Source of the DNA: Gracilibacillus alcaliphilus
Lineage (GTDB): Bacteria > Bacillota > Bacilli > Bacillales > Amphibacillaceae
Length of the DNA stretch: 64,000 nucleotides
Direction: 5' to 3'
NCBI RefSeq assembly: GCF_016909015.1
Contig: NZ_JAFBFA010000014.1
Location: 1-64,000, forward strand
Part shown: piece after piece, positions 9,495 through 18,289 of the stretch
Position numbering within the stretch: the first letter of the stretch is position 1
Layout of the letters: every line of letters begins with the position of its first letter
Notes under the pieces: generated by a model
What the model was told of the DNA's origin: nothing
The model's input: the letters and a program-made list of their open reading frames with translations, nothing else
Databases searched by the model: none
Program-made: the position numbers and the translations under genes

Positions 9495-9645
9495 ATATGG
9501 AAAGCGAATGTTAGAGTATAAGCAGCGGTTTACTTTTTCTAAATAATAAATAAATCAACGATCATCTTGTGTTTCATCCCACGTTATAGGGAGAATAGAT
9601 GATATAATAGGTGTAAGCAGATTAGAAATAGATTGGGGTGGCCGC

Positions 9646-10335
9646 ATGGAGAAATATACAGTGATTGTGCTGGCGGCGGGACAGGGAAAACGCATGAAGA
9701 CAGGCAGGAATAAGCAATTTATTGAACTTTTGCATAAGCCTTTAATTATACATACTTTGGAGAAATTTGTCCGGGATAATTGGTGTGAACAAATCTATTT
9801 GGTGATTAACCCAGCAGATCAACAGGTAATGATGGAACTGATTTCAAGTTACCGTTGGCGGGGGCAAATCCAGTTTGTTCATGGGGGCAAGGAACGTCAG
9901 GAAAGTGGTTATAAGGGATTGTTAGCTGTCGAACCAGCACATCAAGAAAAAGTAGTGATGATCCATGATGGGGCAAGACCTTTTGTCGAAGAGCAGCATT
10001 TACATCATTTGGCTGTTGCTGCAAGAGCTAAAGGGGCGGCCTTATTGGCTGTGCCTGTGACAGATACGATTAAACGTAAAAATGGTGATCAGCTGGATAC
10101 GTTGGACCGTTCTATCTTATGGGCAGCTCAAACACCACAAGCTTTCGATTACCAGCTTATTAAACGGGCGCATGAACATGCAGCTTCCGAACAGATTCTT
10201 GGAACAGATGATGTCTCTTTAGTAGAATTATTAGGGGCTCCAGTGGAAATTGTGCAAGGTTCCTATCAAAATGTAAAGCTAACAACACCGGAAGATATAT
10301 TGCGGGCAGAAATGATTTTAAATAGCCAGGGCTAA
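9646..10335 (+). CDS. ispD: IspD, 2-C-methyl-D-erythritol 4-phosphate cytidylyltransferase
   Basis: 229 aa. Makes CDP-methylerythritol from MEP and CTP in the non-mevalonate isoprenoid pathway. The N-terminal nucleotide loop is VLAAGQGKRMKTGRNKQF (8-25), with conserved Arg and Lys. IHDGARPFV and VPVTDTIK line the active site, and TPQAF is present. Start ATG follows TTGGGGTGG. Its pathway partner ispF lies 115 bases downstream, as in B. subtilis; the gap has no clear terminator, so the pair is probably cotranscribed. Confidence 0.97.
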   Translation: MEKYTVIVLAAGQGKRMKTGRNKQFIELLHKPLIIHTLEKFVRDNWCEQIYLVINPADQQVMMELISSYRWRGQIQFVHGGKERQESGYKGLLAVEPAHQEKVVMIHDGARPFVEEQHLHHLAVAARAKGAALLAVPVTDTIKRKNGDQLDTLDRSILWAAQTPQAFDYQLIKRAHEHAASEQILGTDDVSLVELLGAPVEIVQGSYQNVKLTTPEDILRAEMILNSQG

Positions 10336-10450
10336 TCACTTCATAGTCCGATCTCTGAAAAAAAGAAGGCTGAATAGCTGATACTTTTAAGATAGATGTT
10401 GAACAACCTCTTGAACACTTTTTTACAAAAAATAAATAGGAGGACATACG

Positions 10451-10933
10451 ATGTTTCGAATTGGACAAGGGTTTGACGTACACCAGTTAGTAGAAGGCAG
10501 GCCTTGTATTATTGGCGGGATAGAAATTCCTTATGCATTAGGTCTGTTAGGTCATTCAGATGCAGATGTGTTACTGCATACGATTACCGATGCTTGTTTG
10601 GGTGCTATTGGAGAAGGAGATATTGGCAAACATTTTCCAGACACTGATCCGGCTTTTAAAGATGCGGATTCTCAGAAACTCTTGCAAGAGGTATGGAAGC
10701 TGGTGCAAGAGCGCGGCTATCAATTAGGTAATCTCGATTGTACTGTCATTGCTCAAGCACCAAAAATGGCACCACATATTGACGCGATTCGTGATAATAT
10801 TGCAAGGTTGTTGACATGTGATCCATCACGAATCAATGTGAAGGCTACAACGACCGAGCAATTAGGTTTCACCGGCAGGAAAGAGGGAATTGCTGCCCAG
10901 GCAGTTGTACTGTTAGAGTCGGGCACAAAATAA
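10451..10933 (+). CDS. ispF: IspF, 2-C-methyl-D-erythritol 2,4-cyclodiphosphate synthase
   Basis: 160 aa, standard length. Cyclises CDP-ME 2-phosphate to MEcPP with release of CMP. Metal ligands D9 and H11 in GFDVH, plus the H of GHSDADVLLH; the substrate loop is DIGKHFPDTD and the C-terminal motif is NVKATTTEQLGFTGRKEG. The start follows AGGAGG at a normal distance. Functionally paired with ispD. Confidence 0.97.
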   Translation: MFRIGQGFDVHQLVEGRPCIIGGIEIPYALGLLGHSDADVLLHTITDACLGAIGEGDIGKHFPDTDPAFKDADSQKLLQEVWKLVQERGYQLGNLDCTVIAQAPKMAPHIDAIRDNIARLLTCDPSRINVKATTTEQLGFTGRKEGIAAQAVVLLESGTK

Positions 10934-10966
10934 GCGGTAAGGTTGTCATCAGCGACCAGCCTGTTT

Positions 10967-11053
10967 GAGGATGTTACCAAATAATAATTACTCACGTATC
11001 TAAAATATATAGACCTTCTTGCAGCTGGAAGGTTTTTAAACATGCACTATTAG
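10967..11053 (+). repeat. Degenerate, probably first copy of a tandem repeat pair
   Basis: The segment parallels the adjacent intact repeat at 11058-11202. Shared blocks in the same order are GAGGATGTT, ACTCACGTAT.TAAA, TTCTTG, a TTTTT-AA-CA end and GCACTATTAG. The inner part is shortened and the TTCAAAAAG left end has decayed. Probably an older copy beside a younger one. Confidence 0.6.
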
Positions 11054-11057
11054 AGGA

Positions 11058-11202
11058 TGTTCAAAAAGTCCAACAAAATGACGCATCGAATTTCTGCGTT
11101 GGCTTGCTTTTCCGTTACTCACGTATTTAAAAGTATACGCTCCGTTACTCAAAGCTACACCGCCTTGAACTTCTTGGTCCTTTTTATCGGACTTTTTGAA
11201 CA
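11058..11202 (+). repeat. Dispersed intergenic repeat, TTCAAAAAG family (145 bp)
   Basis: Perfect 14-bp terminal inverted repeats: TGTTCAAAAAGTCC (11058-11071) and GGACTTTTTGAACA (11189-11202). No open frame of note. Related copies at 13197-13464, 18290-18471 and 22491-22546 share the ends and, in the larger ones, the inner GGTC-TTTTTA-CG block before the right end. A MITE or structured repeat without its own gene. It lies between ispF and gltX. Confidence 0.85.
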
Positions 11203-11349
11203 CGCACTATTAGATAAGATTTAGCATAAAACAATAACATTTTACAAAAGTTAATGATAAAATAGAGAATAAGGTTATACAGACGTAAATTCATACAAAG
11301 GAAACGTCATTTGACGGGATTTGAATCCCTAGGGAGTGACCGTTGAATC

Positions 11350-11421
11350 AATCGGAGTGTCAACATCTAGTATGCCACCTCCTGCAAACAAGCGGGCGGT
11401 TGATAGATATTGACTCCGGAT
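11350..11421 (+). promoter_or_regulatory. Structured 5' leader of gltX (unassigned)
   Basis: A long imperfect stem pairs 11350-11369 with 11404-11421 (blocks GGAGT/ACTCC, TCAA/TTGA, ATCTA/TAGAT). Its inner loop holds CC-rich and GG-rich strands (ACCTCCTGC, GCGGGCGGT). The stem ends about 20 bases before the gltX ATG. There is no T-box signature and no T run, so it is not a simple attenuator. Function unknown. Confidence 0.5.
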
Positions 11422-11440
11422 AAATGGAGGGCATTGTATT

Positions 11441-12907
11441 ATGGCAAATGAAGTACGTGTTCGTTATGCACCAAGTCCAACTGGGCACTTGCATATCGGA
11501 AACGCAAGAACTGCATTATTTAATTACTTGTATACGAAACACTTAGGTGGTAAGTTTATTATTCGTACGGAAGATACAGATGATAAGCGTAATGTCGAAG
11601 GTGGAGAGGAAAGCCAATTACGTTACTTAAAGTGGCTCGGTTTGGAATGGGATGAAGGTGCTGATATTGGCGGAGATTACGGCCCATATCGTCAGACAGA
11701 ACGTTTAGATATTTACCAGCGCTATGTAGATGACTTATTAGAGCGCGGCCTGGCTTATAAATGCTACATGACAGAAGAGGAGTTAGAGGCAGAGCGTGAG
11801 GAACAGCGGGCAAATGGACAAGTTCCAAAATATTCAGGAGCACATCGTGATTTAACAGAAGAGCAGATGCAGCAATTTGAGGCGGAAGGCCGCAAGCCGA
11901 GTGTTCGCTTCCGAGTGCCTGAAGGAAAAACGTATGTATTCAATGATATAGTCCGTGGCAATATTACATTTGAATCTAGTGATTTTGGCGATTGGGTAAT
12001 GGTCAAGAAAAACGGCATCCCTACGTACAACTTTGCGGTTGCGATTGACGACCATCATATGGAAATCAGTCATGTATTACGTGGAGAAGAGCATATTTCC
12101 AATACTCCAAAACAAATGATGATTTTTGAGGCTTTTGGCTGGAAGGCGCCAACTTACGGCCATATGACATTGATTTTGAATGAAAACCGCAAGAAATTAA
12201 GTAAACGTGATGAACATATTCTGCAGTTTATCGAGCAATATAAGAATCTGGGATATCTTCCGGAGGCAATCTTTAACTTTATTGCATTGCTAGGCTGGTC
12301 CCCAGTTGGAGAAGAAGAGTTATTCACCCAAGAAGAATTTATTCAAATGTTTGATCCAGAACGTTTGTCCACGTCTCCGGCAATCTTTGACCCGGCCAAG
12401 CTGAAATGGATGAATAATCAATATATTAAACAAATATCTTTAGATGAAGTCGTGGAATTAAGTTTGCCGCACCTTATCGAGGCAGGTAAATTACCGGAAG
12501 ATCTGTCTGCCAAACAAAGGGAATGGGCCATCAATTTGATTGGCTTGTACCATGATCAATTATCATATGGTGCAGAGATTGTCGAGTTAACAGAACTTTT
12601 CTTCCAAACCAAAATCGATTATAATGAAGAGGCAATGGATGTATTGAAAGAAGAACAAGTACCAGAAGTGCTTGCCGGATTCCTTGAACAATTTAGTGCG
12701 ATCGAGGAATTGACACCAGAAGCAGTGAAGGTGAGTATCAAGGCGACACAAAAACAAACAAAACAGAAAGGCAAGAAATTGTTTATGCCTATCCGTGTGG
12801 CAACAACAGGTCAAGTACATGGTCCAGAATTGCCAAACGCCATTCATTTGTTAGGAGCAGAAACAGTCAAGACAAGACTGGAGAATGCCCTTGCCTTAAT
12901 AAAGTAA
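11441..12907 (+). CDS. gltX: Glutamyl-tRNA synthetase
   Basis: 488 aa class I aminoacyl-tRNA synthetase. HIGH motif in PSPTGHLHIGNARTAL (about 11-26) and KLSKR in NRKKLSKRDE (about 250). The C-terminal half is the helical anticodon-binding domain of bacterial GluRS. In Bacillaceae this enzyme usually charges both tRNA-Glu and tRNA-Gln, the latter being corrected by GatCAB; that is family knowledge. The ATG follows GGAGGG. A structured leader and a repeat lie upstream. Confidence 0.97.
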   Translation: MANEVRVRYAPSPTGHLHIGNARTALFNYLYTKHLGGKFIIRTEDTDDKRNVEGGEESQLRYLKWLGLEWDEGADIGGDYGPYRQTERLDIYQRYVDDLLERGLAYKCYMTEEELEAEREEQRANGQVPKYSGAHRDLTEEQMQQFEAEGRKPSVRFRVPEGKTYVFNDIVRGNITFESSDFGDWVMVKKNGIPTYNFAVAIDDHHMEISHVLRGEEHISNTPKQMMIFEAFGWKAPTYGHMTLILNENRKKLSKRDEHILQFIEQYKNLGYLPEAIFNFIALLGWSPVGEEELFTQEEFIQMFDPERLSTSPAIFDPAKLKWMNNQYIKQISLDEVVELSLPHLIEAGKLPEDLSAKQREWAINLIGLYHDQLSYGAEIVELTELFFQTKIDYNEEAMDVLKEEQVPEVLAGFLEQFSAIEELTPEAVKVSIKATQKQTKQKGKKLFMPIRVATTGQVHGPELPNAIHLLGAETVKTRLENALALIK

Positions 12908-12939
12908 CAAATTAAACGAGATGAACTATAATAGTGATA

Positions 12940-13182
12940 AAACGTGGATGAGGAGAAGTAAAAAAATAACCCTGCTTCACACAGAGAAAACCATCATTGG
13001 CTGAGAATGGTTCAAGCAGCTGTTTTTGAAATGCACCTCAGAGTTTTCTTTCTGAACTACAGTAAGAAAGAACGGTTAACCACCGTTACTTGGTGAAAGT
13101 GGAGGGGAGAGTCTGTCCCCTAAACAGAGTGGAACCGCGCGGGAAAGCGTCTCTGAGTATGATAACTTAGAGGCGTTTTTTT
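12940..13182 (+). promoter_or_regulatory. T-box riboswitch, presumed tRNA-Cys sensing
   Basis: The T-box core AGAGTGGAACCGCG is at 13126-13139, followed by a terminator hairpin GTCTCTGAG / CTTAGAGGC with T8 (about 13149-13182). Stem I runs from about 12945; a TGC triplet at 12973-12975 is the likely Cys specifier codon, consistent with cysE-cysS downstream. Uncharged tRNA-Cys would favour read-through. Unusually, the first gene starts about 400 bases after the terminator because a repeat lies between. Confidence 0.9.
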
Positions 13183-13196
13183 GTACTATAAGAAGT

Positions 13197-13464
13197 TGTT
13201 CAAAAAGTCCAATAAAAATGACACGGCGAATGTCGGAGTTGACGGTAGGGGAACTTCTACTAAGATCCCCCACATCGTGTGGGCAAAGCAGAAGTCAACA
13301 CACCCTGTGCAAGTCCGTGGCTTAAAGCTGCGCCACCTTGAACTTCAACGTCTAGGGCGTCATGGGTTTAGCCTGCCGACGCACACGATGTGCTAGTATC
13401 GGTGCTGTAACAGGACGTTGCGAACTTAACTGATGATGGTCCTTTTTATCGAACTTTTTGAACA
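13197..13464 (+). repeat. TTCAAAAAG-family repeat, long form (268 bp), between T-box and cysE
   Basis: Ends TGTTCAAAAAGTCC (13197-13210) and GAACTTTTTGAACA (13451-13464) form a 14-bp inverted repeat with one mismatch. The left arm continues like the 145-bp copy (AATAAAAATGAC) and the right arm shares GGTCCTTTTTATCG. The middle carries about 120 extra bases with several short hairpins (for example near CCCACATCGTGTGGG). An open frame at 13181-13396 is judged chance. Confidence 0.85.
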
Positions 13465-13579
13465 CATATTAAAGGGAGCATAAAAGTCAGGCATAATTGC
13501 TTCAGAAACAATCTTGTTGAGAATAAACATAGGATGAAGATGAATAGATCAACTGTGTAACAAAGAGGGGGAATGATGT

Positions 13580-14242
13580 ATGGGCTTCTTTAAGCAGTTA
13601 AAGGAAGATATGGATGTTGTCTTTGATCAAGATCCAGCGGCACGAACTTATTTTGAAGTTTGTTTGACGTATTCAGGGCTGCATGCCATTTGGGCGCACC
13701 GGGTAGCACATGCCTTTTATCGTAAGAAATTCTTTTTTATTGCACGGGCTGTCTCACAGATCAGCCGTTTCTTTACGGGGATCGAGATCCATCCCGGTGC
13801 TAAAATTGGGAAACGTTTTTTCATTGACCATGGTATGGGTGTTGTCATTGGGGAGACATGTGAAATCGGGGATAATGTAACTATTTTCCAAGGGGTTACC
13901 TTAGGTGGAACAGGAAAAGAAAAAGGCAAGCGCCATCCAACCATACATGATAATGCATTGATTGCTACAGGAGCCAAGGTATTAGGTTCGATTACAATTG
14001 GCGCCAACTCAAAAATCGGGGCAGGATCTGTTGTGTTGAAGGATGTGCCGGATCATTCGACAGTAGTTGGTATACCGGGTAAAGTAGTGGTGCAAAATGG
14101 AGAGAAGGTACGAAGAGATTTAGATCATCATAAGCTGCCCGATCCAGTGAGTGAAATCATGAAAGAGATGAGAGAGGAAATCCACCAGCTGCAAGGTGAG
14201 TTAAAGGAATTAAAAGAAGGAGTGAAGCAGTATGACGATTAA
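13580..14242 (+). CDS. cysE: Serine O-acetyltransferase
   Basis: 220 aa. Acetylates serine with acetyl-CoA, the first step of cysteine synthesis. The N-terminal helical region is short, as in Bacillus CysE. The left-handed beta-helix of hexapeptide repeats runs from about residue 70 (GIEIHPGAKIGKRFFIDHG). The catalytic His is in DHGMGVVIGE, and the extended loop GGTGKEKGKRHP is typical. Charged helical C-terminal tail. Overlaps cysS by 11 bases and is controlled by the T-box at 12940-13182. Confidence 0.96.
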   Translation: MGFFKQLKEDMDVVFDQDPAARTYFEVCLTYSGLHAIWAHRVAHAFYRKKFFFIARAVSQISRFFTGIEIHPGAKIGKRFFIDHGMGVVIGETCEIGDNVTIFQGVTLGGTGKEKGKRHPTIHDNALIATGAKVLGSITIGANSKIGAGSVVLKDVPDHSTVVGIPGKVVVQNGEKVRRDLDHHKLPDPVSEIMKEMREEIHQLQGELKELKEGVKQYDD

Positions 14243-15632
14243 AATATATAATACTTTAACCCGTCAGAAAGAAGTGTTTGAGTCGATAGAGCCTAATCTT
14301 GTGAAGATGTATGTCTGCGGCCCGACAGTTTATAATTATATTCATATCGGTAATGCCCGGCCAGCTATTGTATTTGATACGGTTCGCCGCTATTTCGAAT
14401 ATAGAGGTTATCAAGTAGACTATGTGCTGAATTTCACCGATGTAGATGACAAATTAATTAAAGCGGCTAAAGAATTGGGAGAAGAAGTGCCAGTAATTGC
14501 TGACCGTTTTATTCAAGCCTATAAAGAAGATGTCAAGGCACTGGGTGTGAAAGAAGCAGCGGTTAATCCCCGTGTCACAGAATCAATGTCTGATATTATT
14601 GCGTTTATCGCAACACTGATTGACAAAGGCCATGCTTATGAGTCAGATGGAGATGTTTATTTCAAAACACGCTCATTTGACGGCTATGGAAAATTATCGC
14701 ATCAATCGATTGACGAATTGAAGTCAGGTGCACGAATTCAAGTTGGAGAGAAAAAGGACGATCCACTTGATTTTGTTTTATGGAAGCAGGCGAAAGATGG
14801 GGAAATTTCTTGGGACTCACCATGGGGGAAAGGACGTCCCGGCTGGCATATTGAATGCTCTGCCATGGCGAAGAAATATCTTGGAGATACTATTGATATT
14901 CATGCCGGCGGTCAAGACTTAACCTTTCCGCATCATGAAAATGAAATTGCCCAATCGGAAGCATGCAATGGCAAGACTTTTGCTAATTACTGGATGCATA
15001 ATGGATATATTAATATTGATAATGAAAAAATGTCGAAATCCTTAGGAAATTTTGTATTGGCACATGATCTCATTCAAAAACACGACCCAAAGGTAGTGCG
15101 TTTCTTCATGCTCAGCGTACATTATCGCAATCCGATTAATTTCAGTGATGCCTTACTGGAAAACGCAAAGAGCAGCTATGACCGGATGGAGAATGCGCTT
15201 ATCAACTTAAATCATCGCAGACAAACCAGTATGGGTTTGACTAAGGATAATCAAGTATGGTTCGACAAAATCGAACAATATCAACAGCAATTCGAGCAAG
15301 AAATGGATGATGATTTTAATACAGCCAATGCGATTTCTGTTATTTTTGATGTAGTGAAGGAAGCAAACCTGTATTTACAATCCCAGCAGACGCATACAGC
15401 GGTAATTGATGCCTTTATCGAGACCCTTACGCAATTTCTGGAGGTGCTGGGCATTCCGCAGACTGGTGAAACAGAGTTACTAGATGATGAGATCGAGGCA
15501 TTAATTGAAAAACGAATTGAAGCCAGAAAAAACAAAGATTTTCAGCTGGCTGATCAGATAAGAGACGATTTAGTGGAACGACACATCATCTTGGAGGATA
15601 CACCGCAAGGTACAAGGTGGAAGCGAGGGTAA
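14232..15632 (+). CDS. cysS: Cysteinyl-tRNA synthetase
   Basis: 466 aa class I synthetase. Zinc ligand C29 in VCGPTVYNYIHIGN, with the HIGN motif at 38-41. Further metal ligands lie in WHIECSAM and HHENEIAQ. KMSKS is in NEKMSKSLGNF (about 266). The C-terminal DALR-type helical domain reads anticodons. The start overlaps cysE and follows AGAAGGAGTG. Second gene of the Cys T-box operon, so serine acetylation and Cys charging are induced together. Confidence 0.97.
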   Translation: MTIKIYNTLTRQKEVFESIEPNLVKMYVCGPTVYNYIHIGNARPAIVFDTVRRYFEYRGYQVDYVLNFTDVDDKLIKAAKELGEEVPVIADRFIQAYKEDVKALGVKEAAVNPRVTESMSDIIAFIATLIDKGHAYESDGDVYFKTRSFDGYGKLSHQSIDELKSGARIQVGEKKDDPLDFVLWKQAKDGEISWDSPWGKGRPGWHIECSAMAKKYLGDTIDIHAGGQDLTFPHHENEIAQSEACNGKTFANYWMHNGYINIDNEKMSKSLGNFVLAHDLIQKHDPKVVRFFMLSVHYRNPINFSDALLENAKSSYDRMENALINLNHRRQTSMGLTKDNQVWFDKIEQYQQQFEQEMDDDFNTANAISVIFDVVKEANLYLQSQQTHTAVIDAFIETLTQFLEVLGIPQTGETELLDDEIEALIEKRIEARKNKDFQLADQIRDDLVERHIILEDTPQGTRWKRG

Positions 15633-15634
15633 TA

Positions 15635-16036
15635 ATGGCAAATCAGAATCCAATAGAATTAAAAAGTTTGGCACTTGCTTATATGGGTGATGTCATTTAT
15701 GAGAAATATATTCGGGAATATTTGATCACAGAGGGTATCGTCAAAGTACAGCAGCTTCATCAGCATGCGACTAAATTTGTCCGGGCGACAGCACAGGCAA
15801 AAGTGGTTCATTTCTGGATGAAACATGATATTTTAACAGATCAAGAACTCGCCATTGTCAAAAGGGGTCGAAATGCAAAATCTAGTTCGACTCCTAAAAA
15901 CACGGGAGTGCAAGATTATCGGTATAGTACGGCATTTGAGGCTTTGATCGGTTTTTTATATTTAGATGGTCAGACCGAACGATTAGATACCTTAATTGCC
16001 CAAGCGATTGATATTACAGAGAAAGGGGATGTATAG
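15635..16036 (+). CDS. mrnC: Mini-RNase III (23S rRNA maturation)
   Basis: 133 aa from the ATG at 15635, two bases after the cysS stop, with GAGGG at the right distance; an upstream in-frame GTG at 15617 lies inside cysS and lacks a site. RNase III catalytic fold without a dsRNA-binding domain. Signature acidic motifs are ALAYMGDVIYE (about 11-21) and YSTAFEALIGFLYL near 100, and KRGRNAKSSSTPKN is conserved. Processes both ends of 23S rRNA. Confidence 0.95.
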   Translation: MANQNPIELKSLALAYMGDVIYEKYIREYLITEGIVKVQQLHQHATKFVRATAQAKVVHFWMKHDILTDQELAIVKRGRNAKSSSTPKNTGVQDYRYSTAFEALIGFLYLDGQTERLDTLIAQAIDITEKGDV

Positions 16037-16038
16037 CA

Positions 16039-16785
16039 ATGAATGATGAATGGATAATGGGGAGAAATACAGTTATAGAAGCTCTCGAATCAGGCCGAAC
16101 GGTGCAAAAGTTATGTGTATCAGATAGTTTAAACCCTGCCTTTTTGAGGAAATTACAAAAATTAGCCAAGGAACATGAGGCACCCTTACAGCGTGTCCCA
16201 AGGAAGAAGTTAGATCAGTTAGTGTCGGGAAACCATCAAGGTGTAGCTGCCCAAGTTGCGGCTTATGAATATGCGAGTCTGGAGGATTTGTTTGCAGCGG
16301 CAGATACGAAGGGAGAACCACCATTTTTTGTAGTATTGGACGGAATAGAAGACCCTCACAATTTAGGGTCTATTTTGCGTAGTGCCGATGCGACTGGCGT
16401 ACATGGTGTGATTATTCCGAAACGTCGGGCGGTTGGTTTAACCTCCACCGTAGCCAAAACCTCCGTAGGGGCGATCGAGCATATTCCTGTTGCACGGGTG
16501 ACTAATATTGTACAAGCGATTGAAGAATTGAAAGCCCGTCACGTCTGGGTAGTAGGGACGGAGGCAACAGCGACAGAAGACTACCGTCAATTGGATGGTA
16601 AGCTGCCAATCGCATTGGTTATGGGTAATGAAGGAAAAGGAATTAGTCGGTTAGTAAAAAAGAACTGCGACTGGACGATCAGTTTGCCTATGATCGGTTC
16701 TGTTTCCTCTCTAAATGCGTCTGTAGCGGCTAGCGTGTTGATGTATGAGGTGCTTCGTAAAAGAGATCAACAAGGTGAAGATTGA
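16039..16785 (+). CDS. rlmB: RlmB-type 23S rRNA 2'-O-methyltransferase (SpoU family)
   Basis: 248 aa. An N-terminal L7Ae-like substrate domain (about 1-80) precedes a SPOUT knot domain with the three SpoU motifs: LDGIEDPHNLGSILRSADA, VMGNEGKGISRLV and LPMIGSVSSLNASVAASV. Expected to methylate a ribose in the peptidyl transferase region of 23S rRNA (Gm2251 in E. coli numbering); the target is inferred. The stop overlaps the rae1 start (TGATG). Confidence 0.93.
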   Translation: MNDEWIMGRNTVIEALESGRTVQKLCVSDSLNPAFLRKLQKLAKEHEAPLQRVPRKKLDQLVSGNHQGVAAQVAAYEYASLEDLFAAADTKGEPPFFVVLDGIEDPHNLGSILRSADATGVHGVIIPKRRAVGLTSTVAKTSVGAIEHIPVARVTNIVQAIEELKARHVWVVGTEATATEDYRQLDGKLPIALVMGNEGKGISRLVKKNCDWTISLPMIGSVSSLNASVAASVLMYEVLRKRDQQGED

Positions 16786-17294
16786 TGGATGTATTGTTAG
16801 TCGATGGCTATAACATGATTGGGGCTTGGGAAGAATTAAAGGTATTAAAGGACACCGACTTGGAGCAGGCACGGCAGCTGTTGATTGAGAAACTAGCAGA
16901 ATATCAGGCATATCGCAGCCGCAAAGTAATCGTTGTGTTTGATGCCTATGAGGTAAGGGGTTTAGAGAGCCGGGAAGAAAAATATAAGGTGGAAGTGATC
17001 TATACAAAAGAGAACGAAACCGCCGATCAATGTATTGAAAGGCTGGTTAAGGAATGGAAAGATGTGCGGACGAAAGTATTTGTCGCCACCTCTGATTATA
17101 CGGAACAACGCACGATTTTTGCTCAAGGTGCTTTTCGGATGTCAGCAAGGGAGTTAGATATTGAAATCAAAAATATTCAAAGGGAAATTGAACTGGATAT
17201 TCGTGAACATCAGGAGACAAAAATAAGAAGTAAGATCCCTTTAGATCAAGAAATGTTGAAAATTTTCGAAAAATGGCGACGTGGGAATAAATAA
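16785..17294 (+). CDS. rae1: Rae1 (YacP), ribosome-associated A-site endoribonuclease
   Basis: 169 aa from the ATG at 16785, which overlaps the rlmB stop and follows AAGGTGAAG. NYN/PIN-like nuclease: LLVDGYNMI (4-12) carries the first metal-binding Asp, VVFDAYE the second and ATSDYTEQ the third. B. subtilis Rae1 cuts mRNA in the ribosomal A site. Charged helical C-terminal tail. Last gene of the T-box operon before the sigH promoter. Confidence 0.92.
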   Translation: MDVLLVDGYNMIGAWEELKVLKDTDLEQARQLLIEKLAEYQAYRSRKVIVVFDAYEVRGLESREEKYKVEVIYTKENETADQCIERLVKEWKDVRTKVFVATSDYTEQRTIFAQGAFRMSARELDIEIKNIQREIELDIREHQETKIRSKIPLDQEMLKIFEKWRRGNK

Positions 17295-17305
17295 CAAATC
17301 GGTTG

Positions 17306-17335
17306 TTGACGCCAAGTAAACGCTTCCTGTATAAT
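17306..17335 (+). promoter_or_regulatory. sigH promoter (sigma-A type)
   Basis: TTGACG (17306-17311), 18-bp spacer, TATAAT (17330-17335), about 68 bases before the sigH start. Confidence 0.8.
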
Positions 17336-17402
17336 GTGCTTAATATAGTCTTCAGTACCTAATTTTTCGGCTTTGAGGCCAGGAGGAGTCCTAGAAATCA
17401 GC

Positions 17403-18047
17403 ATGCGAGTATATAATACAGACTTAAACTATCAGCATTTAGAGGATCAAGAATTAGTATTGTTAGTACAAGCCGGTGATACTCAGGCACTCGATTTTCT
17501 TATCAATAAGTATAAAATGTTTGTTCACGCCAAGACGAAAACTTATTTCCTTGTTGGTGCAGACCATGAAGATATCACACAAGAGGGAATGATCGGTCTA
17601 TACAAAGCAATTCGGGATTTCCAAGTTGATAAGCCCTCTTCTTTTCGGGCATTCGCAGAATTATGTATTACAAGGCAAATAATTACGGCGATTAAAACGG
17701 CTACACGGCAGAAACATATGCCACTTAACTCTTACATATCATTAGACAAACCGATATATGAAGAAGGATCGGAACGAACGCTGATGGATGTCTTAGAGGC
17801 AACGATCGCGATGGATCCTCAGGAATTATTGGTTAACCGGGAGCGCTACGGGGATATGGAAAGTAAACTAGCTGAGGTTCTAAGCGGCTTAGAGAAAGAA
17901 GTACTGTTATTATATTTAGAAGGTAGGACGTATCAGGAGATATCTGTGGAATTGAATCGACACGTCAAATCAATTGATAATGCCTTACAACGGGTGAAAA
18001 AGAAGCTAGAGAAATACTTAGCAGAGAGCGGTATGGACATATCTTAA
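17403..18047 (+). CDS. sigH: RNA polymerase sigma factor SigH (sigma-30)
   Basis: 214 aa from the ATG at 17403. AGGAGG at 17381-17386 is 16 bases away, longer than usual, but no better start codon lies between and the upstream in-frame TTG would place the site inside the gene. Region 2 is seen in EDITQEGMIGLYKAIRDF and FRAFAELCITRQIITAIK. Region 4 is a helix-turn-helix, GRTYQEISVELNRHVKSIDNAL. In Bacillus SigH drives early sporulation and competence genes. It has its own sigma-A promoter. Confidence 0.96.
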   Translation: MRVYNTDLNYQHLEDQELVLLVQAGDTQALDFLINKYKMFVHAKTKTYFLVGADHEDITQEGMIGLYKAIRDFQVDKPSSFRAFAELCITRQIITAIKTATRQKHMPLNSYISLDKPIYEEGSERTLMDVLEATIAMDPQELLVNRERYGDMESKLAEVLSGLEKEVLLLYLEGRTYQEISVELNRHVKSIDNALQRVKKKLEKYLAESGMDIS

Positions 18048-18232
18048 GGTAAGGTGCCTCGCATATTGAGGGATACCCAATAATATGCACAGCAATCAAG
18101 ATCCCCCTGTCACCCATTTTATTGGATTCATGCGTAAACCCCAAGCAAGTACGGAGGTAGAATTTGCGTCATGATGTCATCATTTATCAAGTTTTTCAGC
18201 GACTTCTTCCTATAGATTGTCATGAGATAGCG

Positions 18233-18261
18233 TTGACAGCATGTAATAACCGTGCTACATT
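18233..18261 (+). promoter_or_regulatory. rpmG-secE promoter
   Basis: TTGACA (18233-18238), 17-bp spacer, TACATT (18256-18261); an overlapping TATAAT at 18261-18266 would need a 22-bp spacer. The nearest gene, rpmG, begins 285 bases later because a repeat fills the leader. Confidence 0.75.
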
Positions 18262-18289
18262 ATAATAGGTGTAAACACCTATATTAAGA

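Noticed and set aside
13181..13396. 71-codon open frame inside the repeat before cysE
   Set aside because: It starts in the T-box terminator T run and runs through repeat sequence; the composition follows the repeat's stems, not codons.
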